Shown here one piece after another: positions 22,263 to 33,296 of a stretch of 64,000 nt of DNA; the stretch's first letter is position 1; each line of letters begins with the position of its first letter. A model generated the notes under the pieces. That model was not told the origin of the DNA. It did no database searches and saw only the letters and a list, made by a program, of their open reading frames with translations. The position numbers and the translations under genes are program-made. Source of the stretch: Margaritispora aquatica (taxonomy: Eukaryota; Ascomycota; Leotiomycetes; Helotiales; Discinellaceae); assembly GCA_007644065.1 (NCBI GenBank), contig VJWN01000034.1, forward strand, positions 67,107 to 131,106, written 5' to 3'.

Positions 22263-24819
22263 CTATTCTTACTTCTTTGACTTACTCTAACAAACGAAAA
22301 GAAGTAAGTAAATGTGTGGATGAAGGGATAAAAAAGGAATGGATGGATGGATGGATGGATGTGAACTCGATATAGCTGGGTTGGATATCTATAACGGGAG
22401 GAAATGAGTGAGTATATCTTGGGAAGTAAGTAGTGTGGCTCTAATGTGTTAAGGTATATTGTTTTGGTTTTGGTCAAGTATGGACCTTATATACCTGTAT
22501 ATATATTGTTGGTGGGCTTGATTGAAGCTTGGGTAGGATTCAAGCGGTCGCTTATTATCTAGGGAGTGTCCAACACTTTGGTCTCCCAAACCCGTTGAAG
22601 ATCGGTATTTTTGCTTTACAGCAGACCAAGAGATAGGGAAATGCTTTGCATTAATTGGAGAGGTTGTTGGGCACTCTGCACCAAACAAAAACGCACGTAA
22701 TCAAGTAAATAAGAGTAAGCAACGAATGCTCAAGACTTCTTGGACCGTTTCCTGGTAAGACTAGTATAAAAAATAAAAGCACAGGAGAAACCAATGCTCA
22801 TTACTCTCTTGGTAGAACCAACTCTCAAGAAACAATTAATCTCTTCTTTTACCTACGAAGATACGTAGGTACGGCAGGTTGTGTATGGAAATCTTGCACG
22901 TGCTCCTCCACCATCATCAACCGGAAACTCCCGGTAACTCGGTCTTAAGGAGGACGAGGGGTGGAGAAGAGAATTCGAAAGATGCACACTTTGCGAAAAC
23001 TGATACACAATTTCTTGCTTGCTCTTGTAATAATAAGAATCAAAGAGTTGCTTCCATTGGATTTATCCGGGAAAAATCAAGTCGTGCCATATCATGGAGT
23101 TGAGAACTCGCCATTCGCCATAGGATAGGGACCGAACCGGCCCTTCACCCTTCGATATCAATCAATATCAAACCATCATTGCCCTCGAGGCAGACACAAT
23201 ATCCTTCCCAGAACGCCAGACACCCTCCGATCTGTCCAATCCATGCTTGCTCGTCCCTCTTGGTACTCTTCGCCCACGTTCGATGTTCCATCTGTATGTC
23301 GTTTCGTCGTCTCAGCGCGGCACCCAAAGACACCCATCTATCATCTATCGCTTCCTCTCAAACCACCCACTCGAACCTGCGATCGCCACTGATTGATCCA
23401 TCACCCATTCCCCGACTCCCAGGTATTTTTCAATCCAGACATTGACATCTTTGTTCTCGGTAATGGAGTCCTTCTTCAAACTGGGTCTGGTCCCAAGATG
23501 GGGAGAGTTAGCCAAAGTGGTCTTTGCAGGAAGATGAAGTGGAAAGGTGAACTGGTGGAAATGCGTACGTTAAACCAGTTGATCGCTTCATGCCTGCGAG
23601 GAATGCCGAGACTGGTGACCGCACGTTAGCATGATGCACTTTTAGACGGTACATTCATTCATTTCATTTCATTTCATTGCACTCACTCAAGACAGCATCA
23701 AATGCATAGTGAGTCAATCTTCCCAACTTTCCCCAGAGACCAAAAGTCAGCAAATTGAGGAACTGATAGTATTAGGACCAGACACCAGTCCATTCCGACC
23801 TGAGTCTACTCACGACCATGATTCCGGTGTTTGCTGTGGATGGATGGATAGATGGATGGATGGTGGGTAGATGTGGATATGGACGTCTGTTCGTGTTTGA
23901 AGGTACGTTATAGATTGCAGATTGCACTGTTGATCGGATCTACTCTCGGTGGTATTGTGTGGTCTTGGTATCTTGGTTGAGTATTGATGTTGTTTTAGGA
24001 ACCTGATTGAGGATTAAAGATTGAAGATTGAGGCTTGAGTGTTGCTTGAGGCTGCTGCTTCTGAATCAAACAACACAAACACACGGACACCGGAGCTTGG
24101 GAAGAGTTCAGCCGACATCGACCCAAGATCGGCTAGACTGAATTGGGATTAGCGAGGGTTTATCGAAGTAACCCGATAAACCCTGGTCAACCTTGAGAAA
24201 CATCCAAAAAGATCTTGATGGATGGGGATGATGGGGATCATTCAAATCGCGCAAAAGTCACTGAAAGACGATATAAAAAAAGAGAGAGAAAAAAAGAGGA
24301 AGAAAAAAAAAAAAACTCGAAATACCTCACCGAGTATTGTGCCTCTTCATCATCCACGCACACGCATCTTTTATCATCTGGATGGGGATCGGCATCTGGA
24401 ATTGTCGCTCGCTATTACTGCCCTTTGCTTGTCCAGCCAGCTTGCGTGCGTGCATACTACATACCGCATCCCGCATGCTGATACTGATACGCTACAGCAC
24501 TTGAGTGGCTCCTTCAAGCAAAAGCTAACCAGCTCGAACCAGCTAAATACAGCTAGCGAACTAAGGCTGACCTGACGATTTGACACGGGCTGCTGGACTC
24601 TCTCTCTGGTGGGAGGACGGGGCTGGTGCATTGAAGGGTAGGGTGGTGTGGTCTGGTGTGGTGGGGTTGTTTTCATTTTCTACCTCCCCTCTCTCTCACC
24701 TCTCACACCTCTCACACCCAACGATAAATTCCTTGTGTCTCGAATTTCTACTTCTTCTTTCTTCCTGCAGAACCACTTCCGAAGGATACCTACCTACAAT
24801 CAGAATATCGCGCATACTG

Positions 24820-24975
24820 GTAAGTTTCTTCTTCGGTTGCTCCCCATATCTTCAGACCTATATATTCATCATTCCCTTTCCAATCCCACTGGGTCTGGAG
24901 CTATCTTCTCTCAACCATTTCACCCCCACTATCTTGATAACCACCGCAGATTTGTATTAATAACTTCATTCGCAG
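24820..24975 (+). promoter_or_regulatory. Probable 5' UTR intron of pyruvate kinase
   Basis: A strong donor GTAAGT at 24820 and possible acceptors at 24949 (CCGCAG) or 24975 (TTCGCAG) lie between a CT-rich promoter stretch and the start codon at 25023. The segment is pyrimidine-rich and contains no coding. Introns in the leader are common in highly expressed fungal genes. RNA evidence would be needed to confirm the exact ends. Confidence 0.45.
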
Positions 24976-25022
24976 AATTCACTCGCTATTACCCCTCTAT
25001 TTGAAAAACAGACGAATTCACC

Positions 25023-26886
25023 ATGGCTGCCACCGCAATGGAACACTGTACGTCGATTCACGACGATAGTTGAATATTACTGATGGTATAGTGAACATTG
25101 GTTCAACCAAGATCCAATGGCTTTCTGCTCTTGATGTAAGTCTGCGCTGTTTCTGGCTCGGGGAAGCTATGCTAACAGATCACAGACCGTATGCCATTTA
25201 TTTCCCCTCTTAATGCTCGAGCTCCCGTCTCACCCCCAATAGGAATACAAGCCAGCAAAGAACTATCGTCGTACATCCATTATCTGCACAATTGGCCCAA
25301 AGACAAACAAGGTTGAAGCTCTCAACAAGCTGAGACTCTCTGGAATGAATGGTGCGTCTGTCGCATATCCAGATAACAAACATTTGCTAACTTCCACAGT
25401 TGTTCGCATGAACTTCTCCCACGGATCATACGAATACCACCAATCTGTCATTGATAACGCACGCGAAGCTCAAAAGGTCCAGCCTGGCCGTCAACTCGCC
25501 ATTGCTTTGGATACCAAGGGTCCAGAGATCAGAACCGGTAACACTGTTGGTGATGCCGATCTCCCAATTCTGGCTGGCGCAGAATTGAACATCACTACTG
25601 ATGAGAAATATGCTACTGCCTGTGATGCTGAGAACATGTGAGTACATTGGTCTCCGAGGATTCCGAAGCTAATGGTGAAGGTATGTTGATTACAAGAACA
25701 TCACCAAGGTCATTGAAGCTGGACGTATCATCTATGTCGATGATGGAGTTCTCGCATTCGATGTCCTCGAGGTTGTTGACGACAAGACCATCCGTGTCCG
25801 CGCTCGCAACAACGGAAAGATCTCCTCCAAGAAGGGTGTCAACCTCCCCAACACCGATGTCGATCTCCCAGCTTTGTCTGAGAAGGATCAAGCCGATCTT
25901 CGATTTGGTGTCAAGAACAACGTTGATATGGTTTTCGCCTCGTTTATTCGCCGCGGAGAAGATATCACTGCTATCCGAAAGGTCCTCGGAGAAGATGGAA
26001 AGCACATTCAAATCATCGCCAAGATTGAGAACAGACAGGGTCTTAACAACTTTGCGGAGATCTTGAAGGAGACCGATGGTGTGATGGTTGCCCGTGGAGA
26101 TTTGGGTATTGAAATCCCAGCCGCTGAGGTTTTCGCCGCACAGAAGAAGATGATTGCCATGTGCAACATTGCTGGCAAGCCAGTCATTTGCGCAACCCAG
26201 ATGCTCGAGTCTATGATCAACAACCCTCGCCCAACCCGTGCCGAGATCAGTGACGTTGGAAACGCTGTCACTGATGGAGCGGACTGTGTCATGCTGTCAG
26301 GTGAGACTGCCAAGGGTGATTATCCAAATGAGGCTGTCCGTGAGATGAGTGAGACTTGCTTGAAGGCCGAGAACACCATTGCATATGTTTCCCACTTCGA
26401 GGAGCTTTGCAGTTTGGTTCCCCGTCCCGTCAGCATTGTCGAATCTTGTGCTATGGCTGCCGTTCGTGCCAGTTTGGACATGAACGCTGGTGCCATTATC
26501 GTTCTCTCCACCAGTGGTGACAGTGCTCGTCTTCTCTCCAAGTATCGTCCAGTCTGCCCTATCTTCATGGTTACAAGGAATGCTAGCGCTTCTCGATATG
26601 GTCACTTGTATCGTGGAGTGTACCCATTTTACTTCCCTGAAGCCAAGCCAGATTTCAGCAAGGTCAACTGGCAAGAGGATGTCGACCGAAGAATTAGCTG
26701 GGGTATCTCTGAAGCCATGAAGCTTAAGGTTTTGGCTCAGGGTGAGACCATTGTTGTTGTACAGGGATGGAAGGGTGGAATGGGTAACACCAACACGTGA
26801 GTTTTGTCTCAAGTATTTTGAACATTGCTAACATCATTAGTCTCCGTGTTATCAAGGCTGAGGGTAATCTTGGTCTTGAAGGATAA
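25023..26886 (+). CDS. pkiA: Pyruvate kinase
   Basis: Seven exons, 25023-25047, 25092-25135, 25186-25188, 25243-25351, 25400-25637, 25681-26796 and 26841-26886, give 526 residues, the standard length for ascomycete pyruvate kinase. The enzyme converts phosphoenolpyruvate and ADP to pyruvate and ATP, the last step of glycolysis. Visible motifs include [37 protein letters not shown], the active-site block [26 protein letters not shown], the catalytic-site segment CATQMLESM with [13 protein letters not shown], and [14 protein letters not shown]. The C-terminal domain that binds fructose 1,6-bisphosphate follows. The third exon is only three bases (ACC, one Thr) and is needed to keep the conserved LDTE sequence. 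The gene has a CT-rich promoter and a probable leader intron. The cytosolic location fits the absence of a signal. Confidence 0.97.
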
Positions 26887-27547
26887 ATGATTTCGACATT
26901 GTCAAGGAATCTACAAATACAACCCGTCCGGGGCTGTCTTTTCCATCCAAAAGCCATTGGGTTGGTCAAGGAGGTAAGGAGGGCAGAAAGGATGATGAAT
27001 GAATTCAGAACAGAAGCTGCAAATTATGCAAGCATGCTTTTTCAATCATAATCCTAAATGCAGAATACCATGCAATACGAATATTATGTTCTCCATGTGC
27101 CAATTGGATGTGTGTTGTGACTTTTTGTGTTGACATCAAAAGGCGTTATCTTTTATTTCTACAATTTCGTCTTTCGCTTCCGTTATTTCGAATCGTCGTT
27201 CTGTTTTCGCAAATTTCACAAGTGTGCTAAGAGAAGGGGGTGCTATTGTCACTTGTGAAAGTTTGATCCATATATTGAGCATTTATCTTTGATTTTTTAG
27301 TTGGGGAAGGCATAAGGATTGCCGATGTTGTATTGGTATCTGATATTGGATTAAGAAGTGTGTTTGAAGATATATCAAGTACGAATTTGCATTGACTCGA
27401 AATTCGTCTTTTGTTCTTTTTCATTTCTTAATTCATTTCACTAACACTGCATATCACATCTCTTGCTCCCTCTCCTCCTCTCTCCTCTCTTCTCCTCTCA
27501 TCATCAACCAATCCACATCTCCACCCATCCCAAACTACCTTACCTAC
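26887..27547. other. Spacer between convergent pyruvate kinase and membrane-protein genes
   Basis: The 661-bp spacer holds the 3' ends of both transcripts. A CT-rich stretch lies near 27460-27600. No independent gene is seen. Confidence 0.5.
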
Positions 27548-28532
27548 CTACACCATATCCTCCACTCTCATTCCTACCTTCACCTTCACATCCCCCACAA
27601 ACCCACCCTTCTCACCAACTGTCAACCTCTCTTTTTCAACCTTTCCACCGCAGAAAGCAGCACACCCTACTGCCAATATCCCCATCACAACCGGAAACCA
27701 CACGAATACCGCCTCAGTTGATGCGAATACGCCGAGCGTGTACACGGTTGCGAGCAGTGCCATGGCGAAACAGCCTTGTGTGAGGTAGATGACCCACATC
27801 ATGGAATTGCTTTCGCATTCCCCTTCGCCTTCGCCTTCGTGCTCGCCTACGGCTTCGCTCTCACCTACAGCTCGGGAAAGCGGACTAAGAGCCAACACGA
27901 ACGTAGCGAGCAGGATGTTACACAGCAATGTCGTGAGAGCAAGCAGATAGATCGTCGTCAGCACGTAAATCAGTACGACGCGCACCGCTTCTGTATTTAG
28001 AGCCGCTGGTACGAATGTGCTGAGATATTTCATCGCCTGTGCTCCACATTAGCCTCCATTCTCGCTTCCGCAGCAGCTCCACGGGTTCTAAGAAGTAAAG
28101 TAAAGTAGGTAGGTAGGTACTCACGGATTCCACCACCCCGCCCTGCGCCCACCACCCTTCACTCGCATTGCCGACCGCAGCTAGGAAACCGAGCACCAAA
28201 CATGACACGCCGAGGGAGACGTTGAGGCGGCGCGTGAATCCCGCTGAGAACGGCGAGGGTGATGAACAGAGACGACGGAGGTAGGCTGACTGGCAGGTCG
28301 AGCAGAGCTCGTTTTCGCCGTTAGGCGAGAAGTCGGAGTCAGAGAGGAAAAACAGCGTCGGCGGGTTGTAGGTTTCGGCGGAGGAGACGGTGGTGGTAGT
28401 GGACGAAGAAGGAGGAGAAGCGCAGGTCGAGCACAGGAATTCCGTCTCTTCCGTCGACATGAATTCTCCGACGCCGATGGCGCAGCTGACGAATTCGATT
28501 GAGCGCGCGAGGTGGTAGGTTAGGTTGATCAT
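27548..28532 (-). CDS. Predicted multi-pass membrane protein with two CSTC motifs
   Basis: Two exons, 28532-28125 and 28036-27548, encode 298 residues. I do not recognise the family. The N-terminal part carries two identical knuckles, FLCSTCASPP and ELCSTCQSAY, about 45 residues apart, which could together bind a metal ion or form disulfides. After these come about four hydrophobic segments: VSLGVSCLVLGFLAAVG; VLIYVLTTIYLLALTTLLC with LLATFVLAL; MWVIYLTQGCFAMALLATVYTLG; and VFVWFPVVMGILAVGCAAF. An acidic Gly/Glu-rich loop separates the second and third. The tail is charged. There is no cleavable signal peptide. The intron contains the AGGT tetranucleotide tract seen elsewhere in the window. 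The gene converges on pyruvate kinase. Confidence 0.7.
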
Positions 28533-30185
28533 TTTCCTGGTCGTTTTTATTTCTTTCTTGCTTTCGTTTCTTTCTTTCTTTCTGGTCTTGAGCTTGGATC
28601 TTGAATCTTGAATCTTGGTCTCGGTTCTGGGTTCTTGTTGGATTTAGATTTGGACTTGTGTAGCTAGGTATCTTCGATATCTTAGCTCAAGTTGGTGTTA
28701 ATCCGTTGCTTTAGTTGTTTTGTACTCTTTCGCTGCTGAGTATATTGATTTAATATATCCCACTCGCTTGACTTGTCTTCGTGTTGAATGGTGTGGGAAT
28801 CGAGATTGATCGAGAGAAGCAGAAGCGAAAGTACGAGATCAAAATGTAAAGCGAAAGTGAAAGAGAGAAAGAATGTGAACGACAGTGACAGAAAAAATGA
28901 ATGTATGTACGACTGAACGAACGAACGAAAGTCAGACCAAAAAAAGCCTACCTCTCCCCAATGCAGGCGGGAGGCTGTGGATTATATACCTCCCTCTCCC
29001 CTTCCCCCTCTCCCCTCCCTCGCTAGGTACCTTCGCATACTTCTCGCTAAACGCACTTTGGAACAGGAATAACCTTGTACCTTCTCCTCTCTTGACTTGA
29101 CACCGAGTAAGGTAAGGTAAGGTATAAGGAAAGGTAACTGAGGTAAATGGTCACGTCACGTCACCAAAGCATGAACGCCTGAAGCGGTCATGTACACGAG
29201 CCGCAAAAATGGGAAAGGGGGAGGGGACGAGGGAGGGGGGAAGGGCGAAGAGTGAAACTTTCGACATCAAAGCACAAAAGTCGATCATTACCTGAGTCCT
29301 GAGTCCCGAGTCCTGAGGCTGGGGTTAAGGCTGAGGCTGGGAAGCGAGTTGCGCTTTTAGTATCTAGGTATCTCTCTCTCTACCCATAGCTATGCGTACA
29401 GAATCCGTTCATCCCTCCCTCCCCATGCCATGCCATACCAACCCCCCCAGAATAGCACAAAAAAAAAGAAAGAAAAAAGAAGAAGCGTAGTCCATCCATC
29501 CATCCATTCCATCCGAATATTCTGTAACCGCAATGCCTCGGCGCGGGAGTTCATCTTTGACTTAAGCGAACATGAGACGAACCGAGCGAGAGTTACCTAG
29601 CTACGGGAAGGGAAAGGGGGAGCGCAGTATTGAAACGCGCGAAACAGCAAAAAAGCACATCCTGGTCAGTCAGTCAGTCATTCGTTCATGCGCATGAACG
29701 ACCAAGACTCTTCAGCCGCTTCAGGTTGAGACTGAGATGGGGCTGGGTTGGCTTTGCGAGATGAGATGAGATGAAGTCAAGTGGTGATGACGATGACGAT
29801 GAGAATTTGCAAAACAACGAAGGACGAGGGCGAGGACGAGGCAGATCATGCGTTCAGAGTATAGTGAGCTACTTGACTAACAGCTCGCTTTAGTTTGAAA
29901 TATGTGGTACGACCTTTTATACAGTGACAAAGGATTGGCAATTTTAAAGGAGTTGATCTCAGACTGCAATAGCACCACAAACAAAGACAACTCAAAATCC
30001 ACAATCGAATTTCCAAAACCCGTAAATCATATCGTTACCCTAATGAGCAGATCTGATGCAGTTCGATCCGACATAACCTCATGATCCTCATAATACATGC
30101 CTACCCCATCTCATCTACAGTGTCCTCCCAAATAAATTTAAATCCAAGAATCCAAGAATCCACCATCATACTACAATCCAAAAAT
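28533..30185. other. 1.65-kb upstream region of the CSTC membrane-protein gene
   Basis: No supported coding exon. The right end is the 3' flank of the kelch gene. Low-complexity tracts include TCTTGAA repeats near 28600, a purine run near 29458-29485 and CCAT repeats near 29489-29508. A 60-codon open frame at 29902-30084 has no recognisable sequence and is not called. Confidence 0.5.
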
Positions 30186-33100
30186 TCAAGAAGTCCCAAT
30201 CCCCAATCCTACTCTCCCCTGTGTGACAGCGCCAACACTTGCCCCACGTTCCCTTAACCTCCTCCCCTCCATCAAACCTCTCAAACCCCGCTTTTGTAGA
30301 CCAATAACGGCACTCACATCTCCCCTCCATACCTCCTTGCCTTCACCACTCCCCCTATCACCTGCACTCATGCTGCCATTGGTGCTTAAAGCGCCTTCAC
30401 TAGCATCGCTCATGCTGGCCACACTACTCGTAGCGCTCATAGGCTCTTCATCGTCCTCTCGCTTACGACCATTGCCGACAGATGTATTGATGCGTAGGCC
30501 TTGTTGGTTCCGCGAGCTGTGATCGAGATGAATGTTCAGTGAATCAGGTACGTCTTGGAGGTCATTCGACAACCAATTCTCTGCCATTGCGGATGTCGCG
30601 CTCGTTGATCTACCACCACCAGCTGCCATGGCTGAAGCATTGAATACTGCAGCTGCATTCCTAGAGTCCAATACTCCATGAAGACGCTCCACAACTGCTT
30701 CAAGTAGACCATCCACCTTATACGGCCGTGCGAGTTGGAGTAGCGAACAGAGAATTTGAGGTGTACATAGTGGTGAAGAAGAGACTGGAAGTGAAGAAGT
30801 ATATAAGAAATGAAGAAGTGCTTGTAATGTGAGATGTTTATGCGGCAAGAATAATGTTCTCGGTCTCGAACTTGGTGCAAGACTATTCGCGTCTGGAGGA
30901 ACAGAAAACGCTGTTGCGTCGACCGTTACAGCTGATGGTCCAGAAGAATTGTTTAGAGTAGATGCCGTACTCATCCCAGATGAATGTCCACCAAGACTTG
31001 GTGTGATGGTGACACTACTATTTCGACTTGGATTATGTCGAAAGATATTCTCCGGTCTTAATGTAGCAGCGTCATTTCCATCCTGAGTCGCAGCACCTTC
31101 TCTAAGAAGCTGAACAAAGTATGGACCCCATCTCCTTGAAAGAACTCGAGAATTGACAGGTATCCGTTCACCTCCAGAACAGATGATGTCCATATCTGCC
31201 ATTTCTTTCAAACCCAGTGCAGCAGTTCCTAACTCCTCGGCAGCTCTCGAAAGTGATCGTCCACCTGCAGTCCATCCCGCCTTCAATCCAAGACTTAATG
31301 ACGGTGCAGTGAATGGTGAACTAGCCGAGACGAATCCAGACATTGGTGTAGCTTTCCTTGGATTGTCGTAAAGTCCAAAGGCTTCAAGCTCAACCATACA
31401 GACATTACTGAAATTGATCCTCCTGTGGTTATAATCTTCCACAAGACTCCTCTTTCGGTTTCCAAGAATAACAAAGGTATTCCTTCGATTCCACAACACA
31501 CCTCGATTCCAACTCCCCTGACTGAAGACACTACCTCCAGCATCGATGCGACTCCAAGTTAATGTCCGCAAATCCAGAGCCCACAATGCATATTCCTGTT
31601 TTGATGAAGTGAGATATGTACCGCTAACGACGAAATTCGTATCAATTACCCCTCCATTTGGAAATCGAAGACCAGGAGGTGTGAATGTACCCTGCATAGG
31701 CTTTTCAGATAGCGTTCCATCTGAAGACCTGATTTGTAGCTCTAACTTGACATCCAAGAAGTTGTAATTCGAATAAATCAGCATTGATGAACCCGGCTCT
31801 CTTGAATCAGGAACATTATCCGCTCTGGTTGGCGAATTCTTCCCTAACCTGGTCGAAATACTGCTACTTAGTGGTGCGACAACACTACGATATGCACCAC
31901 AACTCTTTCCAAGTTGCTGTGTGCTAGTCCATTTCAAACTCCGTAGATTGAAAACACTAATCTGTTCGATGTAGTGATTTCCACTGTCTTGACCTCCTAC
32001 AACCACCATCTCAGCTCCACCAGTACCATCAATGTTCACCCCCAAGGTCCCTTGATTTGGATTCGATCCTGGGAGATTGTGTTGAATAGCAGATGAAGCT
32101 GCATTTGTCGAAGAGAATGTGGCAGATGATGGTAAGATAGTAGCGCAATGCGCATATCGACCCTGAGGCGTATCTTGAGTGGGGATATATGACCAAGTCC
32201 TCGACGGCGCATCGTAAATGTAAATATCTGACATGACGACAACTTCTGACTGCGGTTCCTGGGGATTTTGACTCGCGACAGACTGCATCTGGCCAGCAGC
32301 AGGAGCAGGAGACATACCTCCATAGCATACTAGTTTCGTATCTCCAAGTGGACAGACGCTGTGAAAATACCTTGGTGGTGGGATATCACCAAACGTCTCA
32401 ATCTTTGACCAATGACGACGGATAAGATCCAATTCGTATAAATCAGACGTCAAAGCAGGTCGTGTCCTAGAAAGTATTCGTCCACCAAATACATATAACT
32501 TGTCCCCCAGAATAGTCGTAGTCGCACCCACTAGAGGATGTGGTTCTCGTCCAGTAGTTCGATGTACATTGCACATCAGACCTGATAGATGCTGCGCAGA
32601 GCCTCCAGGTGCGCCAGCAGATTTGGGTTGTGCAGGAGAAGGTCCCGCAGATGGAGGACCATTGCTCTTGGGAGTCATAACCTCTCTATCCCGTGGATCT
32701 TCTTCCTGTTGATTTGAGTGTGCCATACCATTCTGGCCAGAACTCTGGTTACCATTCATATCTGCCAATCGTGTACTCGAAGCGGCCTTGTATCCACCAG
32801 CGTACATCTGGTTCCCATTGGCAGAAATGTTCGAGTCCATCGTACTCGTCCGACTCCCACCCACATTTTGACGAGACATGTTCGCTTGTCTGGGTGTTTC
32901 AGGCTCAGGCTGAGAAAATACTCTTTCCTGTGGAACAACTTCAAGCGGAGGCGACAAAGGCGTCTTAGGCAGAGGTTTCTCGCGGATTATCTCACTGGTG
33001 CTACGTTCATGCCTCTTTCCCCTCCGTGGGAATTCGAAAGGGGTTGTCGACGTCCCAGTGCTGGGTGTAGCAGACCTGTCACCAATCTGAAGATTCGCCG

Positions 33101-33296
33101 GCCTATTGTGCGCTCCTGAGATAGAGCCTAACTTCTTGATGCCCCTTCGTACACCCTTAAAGAAGTCGGATCGATCGCCGAATGTGTCCTCGTCGTCCAA
33201 GTCGAAGCGGGACTCGAGCGAGCCTAGGTCTGGAGCCGGAGCAAGACCTTGAGCTGGAGCTGCTGCAGGCGGCCATAATGTTAGCTTGTCGGACAT
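30186..33296 (-). CDS. Kelch-repeat and BTB protein, Ral2-like
   Basis: An uninterrupted frame encodes 1036 residues. Residues 1-235 are disordered and rich in S, P and basic stretches. From about 240 to 640 there are kelch-type repeats: HPLVGATTTILGDKLYVFGG, PPPRYFHSVCPLGDTKLVCYGG, GRYAHCATILPS, and AEMVVVGGQD, expected to fold as a beta-propeller. From about 700 a split BTB-like domain follows (DIICSGGERIPVNSRVLSRRW, then LFLPHKHLTLQALLHFLYTS and LLQLARPYKVDGLLEAVVE), with a long Ser/Thr insert between. The kelch-BTB order recalls fission yeast Ral2, an upstream factor of Ras signalling and mating morphology. That match is by architecture only. The tail is Ser/Gly-rich. The protein is probably a cytosolic adaptor. 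Confidence 0.75.
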   Translation of the reverse strand: MSDKLTLWPPAAAPAQGLAPAPDLGSLESRFDLDDEDTFGDRSDFFKGVRRGIKKLGSISGAHNRPANLQIGDRSATPSTGTSTTPFEFPRRGKRHERSTSEIIREKPLPKTPLSPPLEVVPQERVFSQPEPETPRQANMSRQNVGGSRTSTMDSNISANGNQMYAGGYKAASSTRLADMNGNQSSGQNGMAHSNQQEEDPRDREVMTPKSNGPPSAGPSPAQPKSAGAPGGSAQHLSGLMCNVHRTTGREPHPLVGATTTILGDKLYVFGGRILSRTRPALTSDLYELDLIRRHWSKIETFGDIPPPRYFHSVCPLGDTKLVCYGGMSPAPAAGQMQSVASQNPQEPQSEVVVMSDIYIYDAPSRTWSYIPTQDTPQGRYAHCATILPSSATFSSTNAASSAIQHNLPGSNPNQGTLGVNIDGTGGAEMVVVGGQDSGNHYIEQISVFNLRSLKWTSTQQLGKSCGAYRSVVAPLSSSISTRLGKNSPTRADNVPDSREPGSSMLIYSNYNFLDVKLELQIRSSDGTLSEKPMQGTFTPPGLRFPNGGVIDTNFVVSGTYLTSSKQEYALWALDLRTLTWSRIDAGGSVFSQGSWNRGVLWNRRNTFVILGNRKRSLVEDYNHRRINFSNVCMVELEAFGLYDNPRKATPMSGFVSASSPFTAPSLSLGLKAGWTAGGRSLSRAAEELGTAALGLKEMADMDIICSGGERIPVNSRVLSRRWGPYFVQLLREGAATQDGNDAATLRPENIFRHNPSRNSSVTITPSLGGHSSGMSTASTLNNSSGPSAVTVDATAFSVPPDANSLAPSSRPRTLFLPHKHLTLQALLHFLYTSSLPVSSSPLCTPQILCSLLQLARPYKVDGLLEAVVERLHGVLDSRNAAAVFNASAMAAGGGRSTSATSAMAENWLSNDLQDVPDSLNIHLDHSSRNQQGLRINTSVGNGRKREDDEEPMSATSSVASMSDASEGALSTNGSMSAGDRGSGEGKEVWRGDVSAVIGLQKRGLRGLMEGRRLRERGASVGAVTQGRVGLGIGTS

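Larger units (their letters stand above)
21042..24819. other. Large microsatellite-rich intergenic region
   Basis: Nearly 4 kb without a supported gene separates the Atg28-like gene from pyruvate kinase. It is AT-rich at first, with TTGAATT repeats near 21297-21345, (CTTACTCA)4 at 21462-21493, CCTA tracts near 21919-21950, a telomere-like CCCTAA stretch at 21998-22014, AT/GT dinucleotides at 22227-22262, GGAT repeats near 22337-22362 and 23837-23865, CATTT repeats near 23653-23675 and an A/G-rich tract near 24286-24316. Short open frames are all low-complexity. The right end presumably holds the pyruvate kinase promoter, including a CT-rich stretch near 24670-24720 typical of strongly expressed fungal genes. 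Confidence 0.55.

Noticed and set aside
22037..22477. 146-codon minus-strand open frame
   Set aside because: It runs through AT/GT dinucleotide and GGAT repeats, giving low-complexity Thr-His and Pro-Ser runs. Not a protein.
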